The notes: generated by a model not told the origin, from the letters alone. A stretch of DNA of 64,000 nucleotides from Capronia americana (GCA_016110215.1 JADWQD010000015.1:806001-870000); one strand, 5' to 3'. Counted from the stretch's first letter, positions 20,299-31,435 are shown. Program-made: numbers and translations.

Positions 20299-21978
20299 AT
20301 GCCATCCTTTTGGAACCCAGCCAATGACTCCGGCAGTTCCAAACGCCTGGCTAAGGAGAGGATCGGGCATGGACCTACTGAGAACGATTTGGAGATCTAC
20401 GAGTTAAAGAAAAGGAATGCAAAGTTGGAGAAGGAGATCCAAAGACTGAAAACAAGCCTCGGCGAAGAACGATCGGAAAATGAAAAGCTGAGAAATACCG
20501 AGGTTCTCTACAAAAGACTTTTTCCTCACGCGGAGCTCCTACAAAGAGAAGATTCTAAGCGGAAGAGAGCGCAAAACCGAGCGGAGCGGATGGCTCACGA
20601 ACATGCTCGTTTGGTCGAAGGAGTCAAAGGATTGCAAACGGCTTCAAATGATCACGCCGCACTACGGCAGGAAGTGGTGAACCTGAGAGGAGAGAAAGAC
20701 GTATTCACCAGGCAAATTGAGAACTGGTTGCAAAAGTATACGGAATTGGAGGCATTGTTAAAAGGACAGACGAAACAGCTTAAGGAGATTACCGAGCAAC
20801 GCCGAGAGCTCCAGGAGTCGAAGACAAAACAGCGCGAGGAGCTCCAGGATGCCTATCGAGTCTTGGAAGAGTCGACGACACAACAGCGCAAGGAGCTCCA
20901 GGAGAAAAATCGCGTCTTTGAAGAGTCGAAGACAAAACAGCGCGAGGAGTTTCAGGATGCCTATCGAGTCTTGGAAGAATCGAAGACAAAACAGCGCGAG
21001 GAGCTCCAGGAGGCTGAGGATCGATACCGGAATATGGAGACGGCGTATAGGGCGGAGATTGATCTTCTCAAGCAAGCGGCTGAAGAGCCGAAGTTGAAAA
21101 AGTGGTACGAATCCCTGAATCGCAATACAAACTTAACAAGGTTGGCAACTTTTGAATTGAGTCTAATTCCGAATGATACAGGTCAACCGATGTCGACCAT
21201 CTGAAACAACAGATACTTGATTCGGTCCAAGTTGGCGTCCATGGCACTTATCCCAATGTAAGGCTCCCTTCTCTAGTGATGACCGTCCCTCTGAAGCACG
21301 TCAAACAAGTGTTGATCTCAACCTAGGACCTTGTCAAAGGCGCTGCCATAGTGACAAAAATGGACCACACGGTCAGAAGTCGCCTTTTTGGCTGGCTTGA
21401 AGACGGAGTTCCTTTGGATACCAAGCGCGATCCAACAGCGATTTTTGAGGCGATAAATGCAGTTTACGATGAGGTCGTCCAAGTCGACTTCTTCATCAGG
21501 GAAGAACTCGAGCACGAACTCAAGGCGAAGCTCGCCAAGATTTTCCAACGAGCGGTGACCCTCTGGTCTGAGGTCTCGCAATCAATGAAGTTGTTCTAGG
21601 TTTGGGTTTCTTCAGCGTCCACCCTGGACCCTGTTCCTCCGTGAGCGCGCAGGTCGTGCATCATTAGCAGAGCATTTCCGGGCGGTGGACCATAGGAAGG
21701 ACAAATGCAGGTTATGAGAAGCGTTTGCATTTCAGGCGCGGACATGTAGTTGAGGGAGCATAATGAGGAATTGAATTTGAGCATTCAAGCGAGATCCAAT
21801 ACTTAGATGGCAACAGAACAGGCTGCTTCAACAGAGATCTTCCGCGGAGATACTTCGACAGAGGCACCAAGATCTGACGGCTGTCATATCAGCTTCGGTT
21901 AGTCAGCGGCGGGAAGTGCAATCCATTCTGGCCGCCTTGTTAGAAGACCTGTATGAGCTAGAGCGCCATCTGCAATAA
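20299..21978 (+). CDS. Coiled-coil protein with four 18-residue repeats (unknown function)
   Basis: Assembled from five exons: 20299-21140, 21182-21257, 21327-21572, 21616-21710, 21807-21978; 476 aa, stop TAA 21976-21978. Junction phases agree throughout (2, 0, 0, 2). The exon-4/5 join turns two short frames into one helical reading ending in LEDLYELERHLQ. Exon 3 could instead end at 21554 (donor GTGACC). Residues about 25-270 are almost wholly heptad-like Glu/Lys/Gln/Leu coiled coil. They include four 18-residue repeats of type ES-K/T-TKQREELQDAYRVLE (20815-21030). The C-terminal third is globular/helical (SRLFGWLEDG, then FRAVDHRKDKCR). No family recognised. A structural or cytoskeletal role would be inference. 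Confidence 0.7.
20815..21030 (+). repeat. Four tandem 54-bp coding repeats
   Basis: Units 20815-20868, 20869-20922, 20923-20976 and 20977-21030 each start with GARTCGA and encode 18 residues. Unit 3 is almost identical to unit 1, and unit 2 is more diverged. 18 residues does not equal a whole number of heptads, so the repeat arose by DNA duplication rather than by heptad phasing. Copy number may vary between strains. Confidence 0.85.
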
Positions 21979-22585
21979 AGCTCTGACACCCCAGGACACT
22001 TGCCGCCTGCACTCCTCAGCCTTGATACCACCCTTGGAACTATACAAAGATTCAACACTTACCTGAGAAGGCGAGCAAGAGCGAGTGCCAAGCACTGTGA
22101 TAGGTTGCTCGTACTTCCCCTTTCAGGTTTATGAAAAGGTCAGACATTGGCGGGCCTGAACATTCAGCCTTCGCAGGGCCCACTTAAAGGGCTCTTCTTA
22201 GTCCTGACATCGCAGACAGCTTGGAGATGTCGTCGCTTTTTGCCTCGTTGGTTGGTCCTCCGCATTGTCGCCGTCCGTTCAAGGCCACTTGTTCCTACTT
22301 CTCGGCGCGGAGGGCCGAAATGGAACAGCATGGTGGTTCGATATGCGGAAGGGGCGCAACAGCATATAAAAGTTCCCGGACTCACTGGCGGGATGATCCT
22401 TCTTCAACTTAGGTCATAACATCACACCACCTCGGTCAGTGCTATAGGATAAACTTAACTTGACCTCAACCATCAAACGCGTCGCCATATCTTCGACATA
22501 AACGACCGCTGGTCTCTGCACCTGAACAATCATACATTCGGCGGTTGACACCTGTCTACCACATCTGTTGATCCATTCCACCGCT
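21979..22585. other. Intergenic region upstream of the atypical SDR
   Basis: 607 bp between two plus-strand genes. The part before 22586 is the likely promoter and leader of the SDR gene. No gene or clear site seen. Confidence 0.45.
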
Positions 22586-23376
22586 ATGTCCGGTAACAAA
22601 GTCATCGTCATCCTAGGGAGCGGCCCGGGCATAGGCGTTGCAACCGGCGCACTCTTCGCTTCCAAGGGCTTTGATGTCGTATTGCTCTCTCGCAACGCCG
22701 AGCGCTTGGACCAAGACGTCGCCAGAGTTCGAAAAGCAAATCCCAGCGTCAGAGTGCAAGCATATCCAGTCGATCTGGGTGATCACAACGCCCTGGCATT
22801 AGTTCTAGGCAAAGTGGAAACAGAACTGGGACCGCCTGAACTGGTATACTACAACGCCGCGAGAGTGGTCCCCTCCAAAATCGGGCAGACAAGTCCGGAT
22901 TCCGTGTTGGAGGACTTCAAGGTGGGTGGTCTCGACGCGTGAGCTCGCGATGTCCTTCTTTCCTTGCTGACTGGAGCGAACAGAGCATGACCCTTGGTCT
23001 CTGGGTTGCTGCATCATGGGCATTACCCCATCTGACGGCGGCCGCGGCGGCTGGAAAACCAGGGTCCCACCCGTCATTCCTCTTCACCAACAGCGGATTG
23101 TGGGATCGCCCGCTGGCGGACTTCGCTTCCCTATCGTTGCAGAAGGCGGCACAGTACAATCTCCTGTTGAGCTTGAAGCAAATGGCAGAGCCCAAGGGCG
23201 TCCATGTCGGAGGGGTCAACATCGGAGGTCTCGTCAGCGATGAAGATCCCGTCACGAACCCGAGTAACGTTGCGCAAGCCTTGTTTGAGCTGTACGAGCA
23301 AGACAGGCCTAATTGGCAATGGGAGAGCAAAGTGGGGGATTGGGGGGAGTTTTTGAAGAAGATAGGAATTCAATAG
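22586..23376 (+). CDS. Atypical short-chain dehydrogenase/reductase
   Basis: Exons 22586-22921 and 22984-23376, 242 aa; the 62-bp phase-0 intron has GTGGGT, branch GCTGAC and CAG. The N-terminus has a Rossmann dinucleotide loop (ILGSGPGIGVATGALFA), a variant of TGxxxGIG. Next come LLSRNAERLD, a D-L motif after the third strand, and YNAARV in place of the usual NNAG. The central block FTNSGLW...SLSLQKAAQYNL keeps Lys, but the YxxxK tyrosine is not in its place. The catalytic site is therefore not the classical one. It could bind NAD(P) without standard oxidoreductase chemistry, or use another acid/base residue. Homologues of this type are usually annotated only as SDR or oxidoreductase. Confidence 0.85.
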
Positions 23377-24036
23377 CTGCATTATTCCGAGTACCTAGGG
23401 AGTTCTGCAAGCTTGCCTGGCAATTCCAAGCAAACCGCTCCCCGGCATGTATTGCTGAGACTTGTACGGGAATACTCGTAAGGAAAGGGAGCGGAACAAG
23501 AAAAATGGTGCCTCGGTGCCCACCAGACGACGGCCCCGTGGCTTTCCCGCTTTCGCTCCAGGCAGCTTCGCAGGCGTCAACAGCACGTGGAGATGGCATC
23601 ATGGGGCTCGCGGGGCTTGATTTCGGCTAAAACCCATCCTTACCCACCCACTAGACGGCCGTTGTTGAGGGGCAACAATCAAGTACGAGGCAGGTAGACG
23701 AGCCACTTTGATCAATCACGGCACTCGTGGCCATCGACATCATCCAGCACAAAGTGAGATGCTAGTTAGTGTACACAGTAGCAGTTTACTCGGTAGTCTC
23801 GAAATTTACTCTCCCCTTTCTACTCCATCCGTACCTGCGAGTAGTTCACAGTGCTTGTGTACTCAACTCGTACACCCTTTTTTCTTTACTCCCCCTTCCC
23901 GTCACCAACATTTTACTTCAGGTCGGGTCTGGTTGATTGCCCTCTTGTTGTAACGCACCGCATCGCACCCTATAGACCAGTTACAGCTCCGAACTGTCGC
24001 TTGTATTCTGCGTCGCCCCCTTGACGAACCGCAACC
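23377..24036. other. Intergenic region upstream of the thioredoxin-like gene
   Basis: 660 bp between two plus-strand genes. Pyrimidine-rich from about 23800, consistent with a promoter and leader for the gene at 24037. No gene seen. Confidence 0.45.
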
Positions 24037-25102
24037 ATGCGCATCCCTTACTTCCTCTCGCTCCTGCCGCTGCCGCTTCTGGTCGCAGCGGACACGCAAG
24101 CGCCGCTCAAGGACCAAGCCGCCGCCTGGTTCGACAAGGCGAAGTCATACGTCTCCGGCGCGGTCCCTTCAGCAGAAGTCGTCCCGGAGAACCTCGACCA
24201 CCCCGTCAACGCGGCCGCCGCCGAACTCGCGGGCACTGTCGTCGAAAAGATCAACGTCCGTAATTGGCAGCGCAAGCTGAGCCCGAAGCTGGACGCGGAG
24301 GAAGAATGGATGATTCTCCTGACGGGTGGGAACAAGTCATGCTATGGGCGGTGCGGGCCCGTCAATACCGCGTGGAATGTACGTGCGATGCTGCCCCCTG
24401 CTCTTTTCTCTCCACCTCCCTCCCTCCCTCTGACTACAAGTATTACCGCAAACCGAGTTTTGCTGAGGTCCTCCCCCCCAAACCCCCTGGTTGCTAACGC
24501 CGGCCTGCTGGTTTTCACAGGAAGCCGTCCCCCTCCTCACGGCGCTGTCCCCGCCAGCGGGCTCCCCGCGCCTGAAACTCGGCCTCCTCAACTGCGAAAA
24601 GGACGAAGTCCTCTGCACGGCCTGGGCGTCCGGCGTGCCTGTGATCTACCACTTCCTGCTGCCCAAAAGGGCGCCATCGGCGTCTTCGGCGTCTGGACAA
24701 GCCTCAACCGATGCGCCCAGCCGGCTGCACATCGTGCCCTTGAATCTCACGACCACGGAGGCGAGCGACATCGTGTCCATCCCTTCGGCGACCAAATCCC
24801 GCTATCTGGACTACGACGAATATACCGGCCTGTTGCACCCGATTGACGGCCTGATGGCCAAGTTCGGACTGTTGCAGCCGTTCGGGTACTTCATGTGGGC
24901 GCTGGGCTCGATGCCCGGGTGGGTGATGATGCTGGGGATCAGCTTCGTGAGCCGTCAGATCATGAGCCGGCGGATGGCGAGGACCGGGGGTGTTCCTGCG
25001 CCCGCGCCGCAGGCCCAGGCGGCCCCGGCGCCAAGGGTTGCGCCTGCGAGTGGGAGCCAGCCTAGAGGTGGTGCTGGGGGGAGCGCGAAGAAGAGGAAGT
25101 GA
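24037..25102 (+). CDS. ER thioredoxin-like membrane protein
   Basis: Exons 24037-24378 and 24521-25102, 307 aa; the 142-bp phase-0 intron has GTACGT, branch GCTAAC and TTTCACAG. An N-terminal signal peptide (about residues 1-18, ending VAADT) is followed by a thioredoxin-like segment: WMILLTGG, then CYGRC in place of a CxxC site, and later LLNCEKDEVLC and GVPVIYHF, the latter resembling the cis-Pro loop. A hydrophobic segment (about residues 245-265, FMWALGSMPGWVMMLGISFV) and an Ala/Pro-rich basic tail ending KKRK suggest a type I membrane protein with a cytosolic ER-retention-like tail. Fungal homologues often carry an unsupported 'peptidyl-tRNA hydrolase' name; I see no such domain. Confidence 0.85.
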
Positions 25103-25452
25103 GGGATGATACGGGGAGCGCTGAAGCGGGAGCGGATGCGGAAGGGGATCATGGTTCTTGAAGAACAAACAGACTCTGTTTGATTGGCTGTGTTGCCTTA
25201 CTTTGCTACAAGCACAAAAGTGTCGCTAATTCGTTCATACTGCAGCCTCTTCTTTCTAGAGACTAAGCTAGCTATGGGGTCTGCCTTCAGAGTAGAATGG
25301 GGATCGCTTGCCTAATACACAGCTCAAGCTCTAACTCGGTCCGCCTTCTTTCACTGGGTCTGCTCTACCCGCTCCACGGTGTCTCGCGTGGCGCATGGAC
25401 CTGCACACTCCTGTCAGAAGTCCCAACCATAGCCTCCTCTCAGCGGACCTTC
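25103..25452. other. Convergent intergenic region
   Basis: 350 bp between the 3' ends of the thioredoxin-like gene (+) and frataxin (-). Nothing recognised. Confidence 0.45.
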
Positions 25453-26246
25453 CTAAGGCGAGCTGCTGAGTCCACTCTTGGCTGGTCCGTCTCTACCCTG
25501 GTGTGTATCCTCGCCACCACCCGGCGTGACCTCCACCCCTAATTCCTTCTTCAGCAACTCACTCAGTGAACTTCCATCTCGGAGGTAAATCCATTTGCCG
25601 CCTGTAGATCCGTCGTCACCACCGTCAACGGTGCTGTCTTCCTTGTGGTCTTGCGAGGAGGCGGGAATGACCCAGTCGTAGCGCTTGGGGCCGGAGATCG
25701 GGGAGGAGAGCCAGATCTGGCGGTTGGGAGGCTGTTTGTTGAGCACGTAGGTGCCATGTTGGGGGTGAGTTATTGTGAGGACACCGGCCTGTGGAAGAGG
25801 AAGAATGAGGTCAGATGGGTTCAACTTCTCATTCAAGCACATATCCGGGCCACCACTGTACGTACCGAGAATTCAGTTTCAACTCCGTCGGTATTGCGCT
25901 CCGACAGTTCCTCCATTGCCAGGACTAACGTGTTCAGGTATTGGTCTGCAATCTCGTGATACTCGGCGTCGCTGATCTGGGCTGGTCCTGCGCCTGGGCC
26001 ATTTCCGTGCGTGGCTTCGGGTTTGGGCGGTTCGGGGTCACTGCTGTCTGGTTGGAGGCCTTTGTGTCGGAGAGTGTGAGTTGAAAAGGGAGCCACTCGT
26101 CTTGCAGGTTCCGGCAACGACAGCGCAGCAGAACGGGAGGTTGCTACGGGAAGAAGTCGGAAGCTGGTGAATGAAGTTTGAGTTGCCAATGGGCCGTGGA
26201 GTGTGCTTGCGCGCGCAGAGCGGAGCAGCTGCCGGCTTGCCTTCAT
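25453..26246 (-). CDS. YFH1: Frataxin, mitochondrial iron-sulfur cluster assembly factor
   Basis: Exons (minus) 26246-25866 and 25788-25453, 238 aa; the 77-bp phase-0 intron has GTACGT...CCACAG. The first 60 or so residues are Arg/Ser/Ala rich without acid residues, a mitochondrial presequence. The frataxin fold follows: acidic helix 1 ([20 protein letters not shown]), then [36 protein letters not shown] and [14 protein letters not shown], all diagnostic. Frataxin promotes sulfur transfer on the Nfs1-Isu complex in the matrix. An acidic Gly/Asp-rich loop of about 22 residues sits between RYDWVIP and WIYLRDG, where human frataxin is shorter. The tail after ELGVEV is also extended. Confidence 0.96.
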
Positions 26247-27327
26247 TGTCGCGGGCCTGCATAGGATGTCAGCAAGAGCAGGTGGACAGAACAGTAGGCA
26301 CTACTAACGTGACTGTTTCAACTCTCTGCGACTTCAGAAAAGCGCCGTAAAGAAGACAGCTATTTGTGATGTTCAAAAGGGCGATTGAATGTCTCGAGAC
26401 ACAGAGTTGCAGCAGCCAATGACGTACAAATGAATCAGTTCGGCAGAGCAATGCCTGGAGCTCTGTGATTGGCGGAATGCTCGTGTTCATGCGCTTACCG
26501 AGGCGAAGACGAGCAAAGCCTTTCGCTTGCCATTGAAGGCGGGAGGAGGGAGCATTGCTGTTTGCAAGCTGCGAAGTGAGGCTATCAGCATTAGGAGAGT
26601 GATCAAATCGAGACTGCGAGTGAGATGTTGAAGCCAACCATGCATCAGTTCACAGCGAGTAAAGGCGAGAGTCTTTTTGTTCAGCCAGATAGCTACCTAT
26701 TGTACACTCGATCACCACGCTAACGTCCCAAGAGCACCCTTGAGAAGATCAATCGGAAGATGGTCGTTCAGAGATTCACAATACTCCCCTAGCCCGACGC
26801 CTAGTTCATTTTGACCTTTCTGCAACTTTCAACCATCTTTGAAGTAGGTCCCAGTCCCCTGGGTGTGAAAGTCACAGCTTTTGACGCTCAGTGGCTTGCT
26901 CTCCACGCTTGCCGTCAAGACCCAGGCAAATGAGTTTTCCAGTTCTCGATGCGCAAGATCTGCCTGTTCCCATCGCAAAGAGATCTCGTCATCATCCTGT
27001 CTCTCTTCATGACAGAGCCCTGAAAGCACGTCCACCGTGTAGAACACTTCCTCCAAGCTTGTCGATATCGAGAGATAGGGGCGCGAACAGGGCGGCCGAA
27101 TAATGGGGGTCCGGATGGGTTCACCACAAAATCCCGTGGCAACCTTCTAACAGGAGAAGCGCTGCTCTCAATGTGTATGTCTGCGGCTCTCCGGGAACGG
27201 ATGGTGCTTGAAATGGACTGATGTGTTGGCCCTCCCGCGCTCAGCTCCGAACCTGGCTGGATGGCTGTAACAATAATCCTCTGATCCTGCATCAATTCTC
27301 GTTCGACCTCGTACAGAACCGTGTCCT
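26247..27327. other. Intergenic region between frataxin and uL30m
   Basis: 1.1 kb; should contain the frataxin promoter (minus strand) and the 3' flank of uL30m. Minus-strand open frames here (for example 26269-26637) lack family likeness. No gene supported. Confidence 0.45.
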
Positions 27328-27609
27328 TCACGCTTTCCCCCAGTTATTAACCTCTGTCGCTCTCGACTCAACATAAAACCCAGCATCGGGCACTCTTTCT
27401 TGGTGCACTTCCTGCTTCGTTAAGGGTTTATCAACTTCTGAAACCGCAACCAGCTCTTTCACTTTCATGATTTGACCGGCAACTGAGGGCGTGACTGGGT
27501 GGAAGACGGTCGCCATTCGTTTGCGCAGGCCGAGCGCTTTGAGAACATTGCCTGTTCGTGCTGGCAGGCCGATCGCGGAACGAATTAGGGTTATCCGAAA
27601 ATAAGACAT
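27328..27609 (-). CDS. MRPL33: Mitochondrial large-subunit ribosomal protein uL30m
   Basis: 93 aa from ATG 27609. The frame is open further upstream, but [16 protein letters not shown] is the normal start of fungal uL30m. The L30 fold is clear: [24 protein letters not shown], then [20 protein letters not shown]. Yeast Mrpl33 is of similar size (about 86 aa). It belongs to the mitochondrial large ribosomal subunit. No intron needed. Confidence 0.92.
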   Translation of the reverse strand: MSYFRITLIRSAIGLPARTGNVLKALGLRKRMATVFHPVTPSVAGQIMKVKELVAVSEVDKPLTKQEVHQERVPDAGFYVESRATEVNNWGKA

Positions 27610-28472
27610 CGTTGTCAAGGAGATTCTCGAGGTGAGATAGAATGACGACTTGAACTGCGAATCAAAGGAATTCAGCAGATGATGGAAAGCACTAGTGCTT
27701 GTAGGCAATGTCAGATGTCTGGAGCTGGTAGTCGAAGACAGTATTAACGAGAGCTACTGCGGAAGGGTGAGTTGCGAGGCTGTATTTGCAGTCAACGCTC
27801 AGCCTCGTCTTGGCGGATCAAGACATGCAGAACAGCCAATCACAACTAGTTTTCTCTGTTACACAAGGGCTTTACTACTGACTCGGTATGGAGTAGAGCC
27901 GCATGGTATTCTCTTACTTAATCCGGTTGCCAGAGGACGCCGTGGTCAGTAATATTGCAGGCCATCGCTATATCAATCAAGCTGGTCAACCCTGTCTGAT
28001 ACTTTGAAAACCGAAGGACCATCAATCCGCAAGGCCAGCCCACTGCAGTGTTAAGCCACATTTCCTGGCCACATTTGAGAGAACTTCGAAATCTGAAGCG
28101 ACTGTTCTAGGCCGCCAGAGTCTGGTGCTGCATATTCTGAGAGGTCTCTCTGCGCATTGGATATTTGACCCGAGCCACAACAGCGAGTCTGCCACCACCC
28201 AGAACCTTCTTTCCAGCGGATTCTTCATCATGGATCTCCCTTCCAATCGTGTTCACCGAAGCGCATCGGAAACTACTCTCCCAGTCATAAATTCCATCTG
28301 TCGACAGGATCGAACTAAAGCCGCACTCCGCTTTAGCGCTTGACCTGGAGAGGCCAAAAGCAGGCCTACGCCATGAACACGACTTCCATGGGCATGAGTT
28401 GGAAGTCGACCAGACCTATTCCGCGGAATCGAGCATAGTCCTGACCTCCAGAGTCAATCCGAGACATAAGCC
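27610..28472. other. Intergenic region
   Basis: About 860 bp upstream of uL30m (minus strand). No coding sequence or clear signal recognised. Confidence 0.4.
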
Positions 28473-28802
28473 ATGAATCTCAGACACATCATCCTCAGAG
28501 CTTCTACTGTTTGTGAGTTGACTCAGGTCTACATCGTAGGTACGAGCGCCTGCCGCTGTGGGGTCGCTTAACGGTTGCTGTATTCATAGAAATGGCTGCT
28601 GATCTGGGGGAAATCGAGAACAATCGGCCTCAACAAGCGAGTAGATGTGAAGTATTCAGCTAGCCACTTCAAATCCAGCCTTTCAGCAGCAGAGGACTAT
28701 CTTCTTAGGTTTATCGGTAAGGAAACTGCTCGGGCCCGGATAGGTCAAGCAAGAGCTAAGCAAAAGCTAAAGAGGAGCCAGATGGGCGCAAAGTCGGACT
28801 AA
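28473..28802 (+). CDS. Possible small basic protein (hypothetical)
   Basis: Proposed two-exon gene: 28473-28508 and 28590-28802, 82 aa with stop TAA 28800-28802. The 81-bp phase-0 intron has donor GTTTGT, a CTTAAC branch and CATAG acceptor. Exon 1 gives MNLRHIILRAST, a basic amphipathic start like a mitochondrial presequence. Exon 2 has WLLIWGKSRTIG and then a Lys/Arg-rich helical end (ARIGQARAKQKLKR). The composition looks coding, and both parts agree in phase, but I do not recognise the family and the donor is weak. Confidence 0.38.
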
Positions 28803-29321
28803 CTAAACCTCTCCATGAATTTCTGCGAAAATCGACCTTCTGGTCGCAACTCGACCTGCCGTTTTGGGTGCAATGGTGGCAATCCAACTACACATCCAGC
28901 CTCTGGTCGAAGACAAAGTGACCAAGCTCCGTGTCGAGCTCTAACGGCCTGGAGATCGCTTCTTTTTCAAGGAGTCGCCTTCGCCGACCTGACCTGAATT
29001 GGCTGGCTGAGGTCAGGTAAATCTCGTTCGGTTCCTTGAACATACGAATTCGACCCTGGTCATTTCGCCCGAATACAGACTATGCGTTGAAGATATGCAG
29101 ACACGGAATTAGGCGAGGTCTTTCGACGTGACTGTCCCTCTTTGGTACGGTAACACCGCTCAGCTGAACGAAACCTCGAAGCTGTAGCGGCCACAAGAAG
29201 TTATATAGCATGCAATGGACGCCGCTCAATCTAGGAGACTCAGTTCCCTTCGTTCCAAACAGAATTTTCCTATACTTGCTGAAGCCACAGACCCAGACAC
29301 ATCTTTCGAGTGCTTGTCAAC
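28803..29321. other. Intergenic region upstream of the Thr-rich protein gene
   Basis: 519 bp; likely promoter of the secreted-protein gene. A TATATAGC element near 29202, about 120 bp before the start codon, is a plausible TATA box. Nothing else seen. Confidence 0.4.
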
Positions 29322-30198
29322 ATGAAACTTATATCCTTTCTAGTTGTTCTTGCAGTGGCTTCTCTTGCCGATGCAGGAGCTTGCAACAGCGGAATCAACG
29401 CGGTCGCAGTGCCTTTACTGAAGGGGTATCCTCCGGCACAGTCTTTCTGCAGTGCAAAATACCCCCTGCCACCCTCGACGGTGACGGCAAAGGTCAAGCG
29501 TCGGAACGGTCGAACAACGTCTACGACGACGACAAGACCAACAACCACTACTCTGAGAACCACTACGACAACTCAAGATGCTAAGGCTTCGCAATGGTCT
29601 GTCATTCTTTCACAAGCTGGCGCCGCTATTTCTACTTTCTGCTCATGCATCGAGACACCCATCACCAAGACGGTAAGCAAATGTTCCAACAAGGGCACCA
29701 AATCCCATCTTGAGATCTTGCATGGCTGAATGGCTTCAGGTGACTCCAACCACGACCACGACCACGACGACCACGACCACGACAACCACAACGACGACGA
29801 CCACCACCACCACCACCACCACGACGGTAAGTGATCCGTGTAGTCTTCTTATTATTGTAGCTAACCTTCGATAGACGACGTCGACGACAGAAGAAATCCC
29901 GGTAAGTTATGCAGTTAACTTTCACCTCTTCTACAGGCTGATTTTGCCATAGACAACGACACCGCCATCCACGACGCCAACAACCACCACCACCACCATG
30001 ACAACTACAACCTGCGTGCCGTCGGGCGGCGTCTGCACAGCCAACGGCCAGTGCTGCGCGAACCAGTTCTGCGTTGCAACTGCTGTAGGAGCCATAGCAA
30101 CGTGCGAGCCTCCAGCCCCAACCTCGGATCTGAAACGGCGAGCCCTTCCTACTCACGCTGTCCGAAGAGGAGTCGGATACAATGGAGCTATGAATTAG
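29322..30198 (+). CDS. Secreted Thr-rich protein with cystine-knot-like C-terminal domain
   Basis: Four exons, all junctions phase 0: 29322-29672, 29740-29826, 29875-29901, 29953-30198; 236 aa. ATG 29322 begins a clear signal peptide (about residues 1-18). The N-terminal module has four Cys in the pattern C...FC...FCSC common in fungal surface proteins. It leads into Thr-rich, mucin-like linkers: exon 2 encodes V-T-P plus 26 Thr, exon 3 only nine residues. The C-terminal module has six Cys at about 176, 183, 189, 190, 195 and 206, spaced C-x6-C-x5-CC-x4-C-x10-C, the order of inhibitor-cystine-knot/knottin folds. Basic residues follow. A heavily O-glycosylated wall or apoplastic protein, possibly an effector, is the best inference; activity unknown. 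Confidence 0.75.
29746..29826 (+). repeat. ACC/ACG trinucleotide run (poly-Thr)
   Basis: Coding microsatellite of ACN codons filling exon 2 of the secreted-protein gene and ending exactly at its splice donor. Such runs are length-variable in populations. Confidence 0.8.
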
Positions 30199-31435
30199 AG
30201 GAGGTCTCTAGTCAAGGGGCATGATCAGTGCTCTCATGTGTACAGGTGGTCATGTGGAGCAAGTCGCGGCATCGCTGAACCTGTCACTGAGGAACCATCG
30301 ATGGTTGGAATACTGCCGGAGGCGGAATAGCAGCCAGGGAACTTCCCCCTCGAATAACACATTAGCTGTACATACACGTTTGGAAGGGTGTGGGTTCGCA
30401 ACGTAGCTGCACCTCCTAGTTGACCGCTAGAGGTCGTCTGTAGGAAGGTCGTCTTGTGGTGATACAATGGCTCGGAACTAAATTCAGATAGGGAAAAAGA
30501 GATGCAAACCGCATTCAGTACAAAACTTGTGAGGCCCGATCCACGTGCTCAAGGCCGCCTTAATCTTCGATGCAAGCTCGCAAAGCTGGAAACACCATGT
30601 ACATTGGATCGATCTTCGGACTCTATCCCTGTCCCGCTAGTGCAATGTAATTTTGTCCAAAGGCCACGGCCGATATGTTGCAGACGGTGCTAGGTGTCGA
30701 GCCGGTATCCTGTAATATCCGTACTATCACCATAGACTGCCGGGTTGTACAGAACCCATGGTTTTTGGCCATTCCAAAGCGCCCTCGAGCGGTTTTCAGA
30801 GGCATACTTGACTGCACCAGGTCGTTGTAGCTGCAACGATGGGCACAGTGGGGAAGATCACTCAGGAGAACCGAACATGCCTGAAGACCCAGCAATGTTC
30901 AGAGCGCGCATTGTTGAGACTATAGATGGCATGGGCTTTCGTAGAAGCCATGAAGAACAGTCGAGATATCTGTTCGTGGGAGATGCTGTTGTTGCAGACA
31001 TGATCCAAAGTATGTAGAGAACATAACCCTTCCACTTCCTGGTGAATACAAATCGATGTTAGAACATAAGCTTTTCCGTCTTGTATTCTGCTCGCACAAG
31101 ATCCATTGCATTATTTATTCACGTCACTGAACAGATAAGTGAGGAGTATTTCGTGGAATTGGTATTTGGTTGAAATGAAATATTGGTGACGTGGGAAACG
31201 TGTCAGGCATCTCCAACACTAACCGCGTTTCACGAGGGATCGATTCGACCGAATACCGAGCACGCAGTCTCGACGTTTCGTGATATACGGTCGCCTCGCA
31301 ATCATCGCACTCGGAGCAACAGGCTTTTCAGAGCTGCATCTACTGATGCATCTGGTGTACGGGTAGCCTGAGAGTCTCTCTGGGGAGTCACCGAGCCACC
31401 GCCCTACCCTCTGACATCCGATCACAACCGTCACG
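30199..31435. other. Intergenic region upstream of SEC6
   Basis: 1.2 kb with no supported gene. The last 60 bp before 31436 are pyrimidine-rich leader-like. A short frame at 30879-31017 has no recognised family. Confidence 0.45.

Noticed and set aside
26269..26637. 122-codon minus-strand frame upstream of frataxin
   Set aside because: Ser/Leu/Arg-rich, no domain, and lies where the frataxin promoter is expected.
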